Part shown: piece after piece, positions 57,222 through 64,000 of the stretch | How positions within the stretch are numbered: the first letter of the stretch is position 1 | Layout of the letters: every line of letters starts with the position of its first letter | DNA from: Leucocoprinus leucothites | Taxonomy: Eukaryota; Basidiomycota; Agaricomycetes; Agaricales; Agaricaceae | Direction: 5' to 3' | NCBI GenBank assembly: GCA_013368445.1 | Contig: JAACJO010000012.1 | Location: 372,001-436,000 of the forward strand | Length of the DNA stretch: 64,000 nucleotides | The notes under the pieces: model-generated | What the model was told of the DNA's origin: nothing | The model's database searches: none | The model's input: only the letters and a program-made list of their open reading frames with translations | Translations under genes and position numbers: made by a program

Positions 57222-58620
57222 TTAGCTCCGGAGGAAGTATACTATTATCTTCACCAAAGCTAACTGCAAAGTACGGCCAGCGGGATGATCGGCGGGTAAT
57301 CGCAGACAGTCCTTTTGTCGTCCTTCATGCTCGAGACCTGTAAACGCCAGATGTTCGGGAGTGAGAGGAAGAGTCATTGGAACGTATATAATATCGTAGT
57401 ACGGAAGTATTGCAGGGAGAATTTGATCAATAATGTACACTAATGTGAAAAAGAAAGTGAATGGTTAGACCGCCTGAGGACGAAGGGTTCGAACCTTGAG
57501 CGTTGTAAAACAAGGTCCACGGATCTACTTGTCGAAATTTCACGTTGTTCTCCCATATGAGGCTGGCAGTCCGAAAGTCAGAGCCCAAGCCAGCATTGGT
57601 GCACGTAGGATGCTGGTGCCACGGCCCAATGAATAACCGTTGGGACTTGCCCGTTAGAGAAAGGGCGTTCAGAGCTTGTAGGAGATCAGGAACGTATTCC
57701 TGAAAGACAACATGCATAGCGGCATTGACCACCACAAGTGTGAGATTGTTGACCCGAAGCCTAGCGTATGCCTCTTGAGGAATTGTTGTTGCGAAAGACC
57801 AATTACCGGTATAACCATCGAAGGTCGATGCAGGGGCAGGCAAGGGACCTTTGTTGAGTATCAAAACTTGGGCCTTCTGAGAATCTGCAAGCCAATCAGA
57901 GATGTATGTTCGGATTCCAGTTCGAGGATCAACGACCGGCTGAGCCACCATTCGGTGTTGCGCGTCCCGGAGGGGAGAAAGGGTATCCGCGAGGGAAAAC
58001 GACAGCCGAGCGAACCCAACTGGTAGGCTCTGATGAGATAAGTTGCGCGGGTTAAACGGTAACGTCCATGATGGTCCCAGCTTGTTGTCTGGACTGAGAT
58101 TCCCGCAAACAAAATAGTGACTTCCACTTTCTGGGCTTCTGTTAGGGTATGACCTGTTGTCATGTAGTGCAAGAGCTTGAAGGAGAAGGGCTTGTGCGTG
58201 GTAGAATGCGCGTGAACCGACAAGAAGGAGTCTCTTGCCGTGAATGCGGTTGCAGAGCAGGCTCGTCACCTGTGGTAGATCAAGGTCTTCTAGTGAGGGC
58301 CAGTTTTCAAAACAATTCGGATCGTGACGATAATGAACATGCTTTCGACCTTTGGTAGTCCAGGTGCCGTTGTTGATAGAGCAGGCCAGTCGGGCCTGTA
58401 ATTTTTGAGCTGCCTCTCTCGTCGCTCTGGGACTGATGACTTTATGATGAACCAAGTGCCTGAGGATTTGATTGGTATGTCCAACGATGGCGAGATCGAA
58501 TTGATTCTTCAGGTGGAGATCGAGAGCAATGTCGTCTGAGGGTTTAAACAGGATATAACACAGGCCATACAGAGCTAGGGCTAGAGAAAAGAGTTTAAAG
58601 AAAGGAGTTTGAAAGATCAT
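57222..58620 (-). CDS. Membrane-anchored, PC-esterase/TBL-like protein
   Basis: Two exons, start ATG 58620 (MIFQTPFFKLFSLALALYGL) with one N-terminal membrane helix and no further helices, so a type II membrane protein. The lumenal part contains GKRLLLVGSRAFYHAQALLL in the position of the esterase block I strand (normally G-D-S), CFENWPSLEDLDLPQV and KAQVLILNKGPLP. The end is RQKDCLRLPADHPAG, resembling the D-x-x-H block of PC-esterase/trichome-birefringence-like proteins. The splice near 57440-57497 (donor GTTCGA) is supported by phase. The nucleophile Ser is displaced (VGSR in place of GDS). Similarity to the PC-esterase family is my best guess but weak. Its promoter overlaps the GGWCC repeat. 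Confidence 0.55.
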
Positions 58621-58624
58621 CGGT

Positions 58625-58990
58625 GGGTGCAGGGGGTCCTGTCTCTCATCCACCAAGATTTCCCTGACAGGACCCCAACCACCAGATGGCTGACTGGTTC
58701 AAATGACACGACCCCCTGGGGGACAATTGGTTGTTATGGGGTCTCGCATAATCCCACTCCGCATCTGGGACAGGACCCGGGGAATGCAAAGTGGGACCAT
58801 GATAGGATACCCAAACTGGGTCCAAGGGTCTCGACTTTCAACACACAAGCACAGGGACAAGGGCCCCGGAAGCTGGATCAGGACCCCTTGGACCTTGGCA
58901 ATGTGCTTTCTGGTTTCCAGGGTCCCTGTCGGACCCCAGACAAGAGTTGAATCGTGCGACTCTTGACATCATCGGGTCCTCCCAGCCAAT
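58625..58990. repeat. GGWCC-rich repeat cluster (GGACCC/GGGTCC)
   Basis: I count ten GGACC or GGTCC pentamers in about 350 bp (near 58635, 58670, 58772, 58794, 58819, 58880, 58890, 58921, 58931 and 58975) plus several GGGTCTC and GACCCC variants. Fewer than one would be expected by chance. Spacing is irregular and both orientations occur. The cluster fills the divergent promoter between the membrane-anchored protein and the lipase. It could be a decayed minisatellite or mobile element, or a binding-site array. Confidence 0.6.
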
Positions 58991-59148
58991 TTAGGCTTTG
59001 GCTACTTGAAATCCCTTCTTTATGTCTCCATAACACCCTCTCACCACATCTAAACTGCTTACTATACCATATTTCTCTGAACTTATAGAAAGCTGGTGAG
59101 ATTTTTCCAGCCCATTCACCGACGCTTTCTAACTGTTTCACGTTAGCA

Positions 59149-60699
59149 ATGCGCGTCCCTTTCCTTGGTCGACTCTCGATTCATGAATATCTCGCAATAA
59201 CTTTGAGCTTCTCTGTCCTTGCGCTCGCATCTATTCTCAAATTTGTCATCTTGTTTCTCCCGAAACCCGTAATCAATTGGTTTTATAAGTGGTCTCGAAG
59301 ACTCTTCATCCAATACCGCAGTGAAGAATACCCGTCAGAGGAAAAACGAGTATCGGACCAAGTACTCAAGGCAAAGGACTTTGAGGATCTCTGTCGTATA
59401 TATGGCTACATTCACGAAGAACACGTTGTGTTGACCAAGGACGGTTACCTTCTGGGTCTCCATCGGTTGCCAGGAAAGCGGGGAGAAAAACGAGACAAAC
59501 CTGGGACCAGCACCGGAAAGCCTGTTGTGTACCTTCACCACGGCTTGCTTATGAATAGTGAAGTATGGATCTGCCTCACAAACCCGGAACGCTCGCTAGC
59601 GTTCGTGCTAGCAGAGCATGGTTATGATGTGTGGTTGGGAAACAACAGGTGATACCCCCGCTATAACTTTTCTCTCTCCGAAGCTCACAGTAATTCAATC
59701 ACCAGGGGAAACAAATACTCGAAAAAGTCGATTCATCATGGCCCCAACACAACTAAGTTTTGGGACTATAGGTGGGTATATCTCGTGTTAAAGAATTCAC
59801 TACTCATCCCTCTACACCCTCTACAGCATCGACGATTTTGCTTGGCATGACATTCCAGATTCAATAAATCACATCTTGCAAGTAACGAAAGCACCACAGT
59901 TAAACTATATTGGTTTCAGTCAAGGAACAGCCCAAGCATTCGCAGCCCTCAGTATCCATCCCCAACTAAATGAGAAGGTTAATGTATTCATTGCTCTTGC
60001 CCCCGCTATGAGTCCACCGGGTCTGGCTGCTCCAATTGTAGATACACTCATGAAAGCATCGTAAGTATTTCCCCAGCGCACTATTGTATTTTTGCTTAAA
60101 ACATTGCCAGCCCGACGTTCCTCTTCCTCATTTTTGGCCGCAAGTCAATCCTCTCCTCAGCAACCTTCTGGCAATCCATCCTCTACCCACCAATCTTCGC
60201 CTCCGTCATCGACAAATCGCTCAGCTGGCTCTTTAACTGGCGCAGTCATAATATCTCTCCATACCAGAAAATCGCAGCCTACGCTCACCTCTTTTCTTTC
60301 GCATCCGTCAAGTCGGTCGTACATTGGTTCCAAATAATGCGCAACGCCGCTTTTCAGATGTATGACGATGATGTCCTCTCCCCAGTCGTCGTGACTTCTG
60401 TCAGCTCTTATCGACCTGTACGATTCCCTACACGAAATATCGTTACGCCAATCGTACTGCTATGGGGAGACTCGGATAGCCTCGTTGACATTAACACCAT
60501 GTTGGCGCAGCTTCCTAGTCATACTATCGCGAAATGCCTGCATACCTACGAACATCTGGACATTCTCTGGGGCCGAAATGTCCATATTGATGTAATCCCA
60601 GAAGTTTTAAACTACCTAAAGCTTTATAATACCGAGGAGCAAGCTGTTGGTGACGTTAATAGTAGGGATGAAATGCAGAATGGATACCTAGCGAATTAG
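59149..60699 (+). CDS. Steryl-ester / triacylglycerol lipase (AB-hydrolase)
   Basis: Start ATG 59149. An N-terminal membrane helix (ITLSFSVLALASILKFVILF) is followed by the lipase-associated segment FEDLCRIYGYIHEEHVVLTK with DGYLLGLHRLP. VYLHHGLLMNSEVW and the linker YDVWLGNNRGNKYSKK follow. The nucleophile elbow is YIGFSQGTAQ (GXSXG). The acid is in LLWGDSDSLVD and the histidine in YEHLDILWG. This matches Yeh1/Tgl1-like steryl ester hydrolases of lipid droplets and plasma membrane. Introns lie after 59649 (AG|GTGATA), near 59770-59825 and near 60062-60110. The frame then continues to the stop at 60699. Length and motifs are normal. Confidence 0.92.
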
Positions 60700-61088
60700 T
60701 CCCTGCTATGTTGTGTATAACACGCGTGGGCATTCGAGGAGAGAGGACTAGATTATATATTGTTGTGTACATCTATATTATTTAGCTACAGTATTGTTAA
60801 CACTTCGTTTTTTTCTTTGATGGGATGCAGTTTGAAAGTATCGAGTATGTAAGCTGGATGATGTTGGACAGGCGTTCGCAGTCCCACGGACTTGCTCCAA
60901 CTTCTTATGATAAATGATCACATATTAATTGTTTGCATCATACTCACAGTAGACCTGTTAGTCCTCGTGACAAGATGACAGTATCAAGAAAAAAAGGGAG
61001 ATAAAGGATATACCCATAATCGTACACTAAATAAGCCCCCGAATAAAAGCCCAGCTCTACCTATACTACAACTCAGCACCTCCCAAAA
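60700..61088. other. Convergent 3' spacer
   Basis: 3' flanks of the lipase and the QutR-like gene. AT-rich, with no gene supported. Confidence 0.35.
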
Positions 61089-63690
61089 CTAATTCCTACA
61101 GGTGCTTATCATCTCGTCATAGACCTCTAAAACCTTCGCTCTCACCTGCGTCACAGGTGCTCTTCTCCCAGTCCACATCTTACATTGCTCGAACCCTTGC
61201 TCGAGCAGCACTTCAATACCCTCAACGCCAACCCACTGCGACCCCTGCAGTCTTCTCCGTTCCGCAAGTTCTAACAACAGCGTCGTCCGCTTCTCATATG
61301 CAAGCTCCAGAGCAACGCCACCATTCATCGACAAATGATCCAACCTCAACCCGATATCTACAGGCATTGGTGATTCAGAATCAGCGGCCCCAGCAAATAC
61401 GGGAACAGTAGAAACAATGATGGTCGGTTGAGGGTTGATAGGTAAAGGCAGGGCGAGACTATCAAGAACCTTGATGCGTAAAAGGTGATCCAACCGCTGG
61501 AAATCATACACCAGCGATTTGGCTTTGGCTCCACTTCGATTATACACGAAGATATTCACTACACCGATCCTATACAGCGCATAAATCGTGGCTCTTGCCG
61601 AGCCGCCTGCGCCTAGGACAAGAGCAGTGGTCGATGAAGTGACCGTGTGTGCAGGCGTCAGTGAACGCAGTAAGCAATTCTTGATCCCCCTCCAATCGGT
61701 GTTATCTCCGAACAACTCATGACCACCATGCGGCACCGGATAAATAGTGTTGACAGCACCGATTATTTGTGCGTGTCGTGATAGGCGTTGGATGAGTGGA
61801 ATAACATTGCGAGCATGTGGAAGAGTCACACTGGCACCTCCAAAGTCCGGACATTCAATCATTCGACGAATTTCGTCCACGCTCGCCGTGTCAAGTTTGC
61901 TGTAACTATGCGGTAGGCCGAGGGCAGCGAAGGCTGTATTGTGAAGCACCGGCGACATCGAGTGAGGAATCGGATGACCAAAAACGTAGAATTTCTTGGG
62001 TCGGAGGAGGCCAGTGAGGTATAGGATCGACTGACATTCTTGGAAAGTGAGGTGGCCGGTGGTTCCGCCAATGGGCAAAAGGGGATGCGAAACTGGAGTG
62101 AGGTAGGGATTCAGAGCTCGTGAGATTTTCCCCTGTGAATGAAACAGCACAACTGAATAAAGATAATCATCGCGAGAACTCTGGACGCACCTCGATTCCC
62201 AGGTTTATGGCAACGAGGGGTATAGGTCCTTTCTCTACGGATGAAGCAAACGTCTGCAAGCTCATATTGTCCTCGAAGGATCTAGCACGAAAAATCATCG
62301 TCGCCACATCTGCACCCATGTTAACAATGCTGTCGTAGATACGTCCTGCTTCTGGGCAATCCCATCGAAAAGTACCGTTCTGGTCGTAACAGGTGCCAAT
62401 GATTGATGAGCTACCCTTTATGGGAACGATGTTCTCAATGACGGAGCGGGGATAATCTTGTTTGAGCTCAACGTACTCGATCCCAAGACGAAGAGCATGT
62501 TGATAGTACGAAGTCAGTGAATCGAGGAGTGGGGTATTGTCGGTGTCAACGTCAGGGTATTTTCCCAATTCTGACTTGGTGCGAATTATGAACATCAGGG
62601 GAAGGGCTGAATGTCGACGGAGAGTTGCGACCTGAAAGGAGAGATAATTGAGATCGTACGACGCCATAAGGTCGCCCCGGATAGCCCACAGATCGAGACC
62701 AACAGATAAATCTTCTAGGTGCGGTATTGCCTGGTTCACATCGTCATAAGTGAGGGTGAGAAAGTACGTCCTATGGCCGCGAGTAGGAACTTTGTTGGTA
62801 TCCACACCATGAATAAAGCGGAGTAGCCTGAAAAAATCTTTTTCGACAGGCTTGAAGATGACCGATAATTCATTCGCGCTATCTTCCATCGACACATCCT
62901 CCTCGTGTTGTAGAGTCTGTACGGTTAGCGAGGGAAATTCGAATGAACAGCATTCACGGTAGAAAGCGGCCAGGGATTCCCAGGCGTTCGGATCCTGTTT
63001 AAACGCGGCAGACCGACGCAGATAAGGAGCGACAGACTCTTTGTCTCGAATAACGTGGATGACGAGACCCTGGCCCTGATCCCGAAATTTCTTGAGTACC
63101 GCTCGGTTCTCCTCGAGCTCGCTAACCCGAGAGCCGCAGGCTATGACCTTCTCTGTAAGGTTGCTATGGAGCACATCTGCGAGAACCTCAGACTCTGCTT
63201 TCCGCAAGGCGTCGAGACCTCTGCTAGCGATAAATTCCGATATTGTCATCTGGTGTCTCGTTTCAAGTATAACATCGGTGTCGAGCATTTCCCATCCCAG
63301 GGCCTTCGCTGTTATCGAGGCGAGTGTAGTCTTGCCAACTGTGTATGTCGAAAGAATGAGCGGTGGAACTATGAGTCGAAGAATGCAGACATTGAACCTC
63401 CAGGCATCCCAATAAGTGCTATGCTTGCGCGCCGACATGGGCGCCGTGCGTTTCCGTCTAGGGGTGATGGTGCGCGAGAGGGCGGGATAGAGGGAGTCGG
63501 GCGCAACATGCTGTTTGCTTGCCGATGCTGAAGGACAAAAATGTGGGTCAGAAACACACTGTAGGGAGCGGGAGAGAGAACTGACGCGGTCGTAGAGAAC
63601 GGCCCTGTGGTCTGGGGTCGGAGACAGGGTACTGGAGCGGAAGGACTGCGGGTTGGCCCTTGGAGGGTTTATGAGATCTTTGACTTTCAT
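61089..63690 (-). CDS. QutR/Qa-1S-like quinate-shikimate pathway repressor (AROM-derived pseudoenzyme)
   Basis: Four exons (63690-63586, 63527-63398, 63338-62191, 62132-61089) give 808 residues. They correspond to the last three AROM domains: shikimate kinase, 3-dehydroquinase, shikimate dehydrogenase. There is no dehydroquinate synthase or EPSP synthase. The kinase-like part has an intact P-loop made across an intron (IALIGMPG|VGKTTLA) and LDTDVI, but the Gly-rich loop is degenerate (IACGSRVSE). In the dehydroquinase-like part the Schiff-base Lys position is Thr (GADVATMIFRARS), the catalytic His is Tyr (GTCYDQNG) and the ELR Glu is Ala (LWAIRGD). In the shikimate dehydrogenase part the Lys of V-T-x-P-x-K is lost (SVTLPHARN), while GAVNTIY and GDNTDWRG remain. 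In Aspergillus and Neurospora such three-domain proteins bind pathway intermediates and repress the quinate activator. The start could also be ATG 63786. Confidence 0.85.
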
Positions 63691-63857
63691 GAGAGTACTA
63701 CATAAGGACGGAACTGAGTGCGCCAGTAATGTCGATAATGCGTGTTGTGTGTGATCGGAACCGGAATCACATTTTTCCGTGTCCACACAGGAATATCTAT
63801 CTACGGCTTAAGCTGTCAACCCGAGTTATCTGCCCTACGCCGTTTTGGCTCCTCCTT

Positions 63858-64000
63858 CTACTCCTTTAAAGACGCACTTAGTGCTTTCTTTTCTTTTTTC
63901 CGCCGCCGCCTTTCCTCCTTGTCCTCCTCCGTCTTCTCTGTCGTCTCTGAAGGCCCCTCTTCCTTCGGAGCTCCGCTTTCGGTCTCCGTCGCGTCTAGCA
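63858..64000 (-). CDS. C-terminal fragment of a lysine/glutamate-rich protein (partial)
   Basis: An open minus-strand frame runs off the window end and stops at TAG 63858. It encodes an acidic Thr/Glu stretch (GAPKEEGPSETTEKTEEDKE) and then a very basic end (ERRRRKKEKKALSASLKE). The composition suggests a charged tail, possibly nuclear or nucleolar. The family cannot be told from this fragment. Confidence 0.5.
   Translation of the reverse strand, partial: LDATETESGAPKEEGPSETTEKTEEDKEERRRRKKEKKALSASLKE

Noticed and set aside
58609..58950. Open frame through the GGWCC cluster with recurrent Gln-Asp-Pro
   Set aside because: The recurring residues follow from the GGACCC nucleotide motif, and the frame is not flanked by gene-like sequence.
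63280..63410. Apparent loss of the shikimate-kinase P-loop in the QutR-like gene
   Set aside because: Read without splicing, the text before G-K-T-T looks degenerate. A 59-nt intron (63339-63397) joins I-G-M-P-G to V-G-K-T-T, so the P-loop is intact.

Overview
The window is nuclear DNA of a filamentous basidiomycete, most likely Agaricomycotina. Almost every gene is cut by short (about 45-65 nt) GT-AG introns. Several families are typical of or expanded in mushroom-forming fungi: DUF6533-type seven-helix proteins, a DUF6698 protein, a STAND NTPase, GMC oxidoreductases and an ankyrin/Ser-rich protein. I cannot name a species. Gene models were spliced by eye. Reading-frame continuity through the splice sites is the main evidence, so exon edges marked uncertain are real uncertainties.

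Layout: 437-4138 ankyrin protein (+); 6311-7646 and 8341-9695 tandem seven-helix genes with the same nine-exon structure (+); 10020-14117 PEX1 peroxin, complete in 18 exons (+); 15016-17311 GMC oxidoreductase interrupted by two in-frame TAG codons (+); 17812-21312 Spa2-like polarity protein (-); 21391-22731 3-ketoacyl-CoA reductase (-); 23017-25068 aromatic amino acid decarboxylase (+); 25211-28171 STAND/NACHT NTPase (+); 28509-29906 F-box protein (-); 31330-33578 Egt1-like sulfoxide synthase without the methyltransferase half (+); 33689-34839 DSC complex subunit 3 (-); 35252-37616 CNT nucleoside transporter (-); 40566-41969 DUF6698 protein (+); 44061-47491 Ams2/Spt21-like protein (-); 47635-48604 unrecognised membrane protein (-); 49069-50779 TFIIIA (+); 51686-53859 GH15 glucoamylase with CBM20 (+); 54204-54290 intron-containing tRNA-Gln; 54557-55850 glucosamine-6-phosphate deaminase (-); 56469-57143 IMPACT-domain protein (+); 57222-58620 membrane-anchored PC-esterase-like protein (-); 58625-58990 GGWCC-rich repeat; 59149-60699 steryl-ester lipase (+); 61089-63690 QutR/Qa-1S-like pseudoenzyme (-); 63858-64000 3' end of a further gene (-).

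This is mostly a mosaic of core housekeeping genes, not one pathway cluster. The functions covered include peroxisome import, very-long-chain fatty acid elongation, sterol homeostasis through the DSC ligase, nucleoside uptake, 5S rRNA transcription, polarity and histone-gene control. Secreted or catabolic genes (glucoamylase, GMC, GlcNAc-6-P deaminase, lipase) lie among them. Two larger blocks (37617-40565 and 41970-44060) contain no gene I can support.

The items most worth a second look are the GMC gene with two UAG codons in an otherwise intact 596-codon frame, the QutR-like protein whose dehydroquinase and shikimate dehydrogenase catalytic residues are replaced, the stand-alone Egt1 C-terminal half, three GC-AG introns, the tandem seven-helix pair and the GGWCC cluster.
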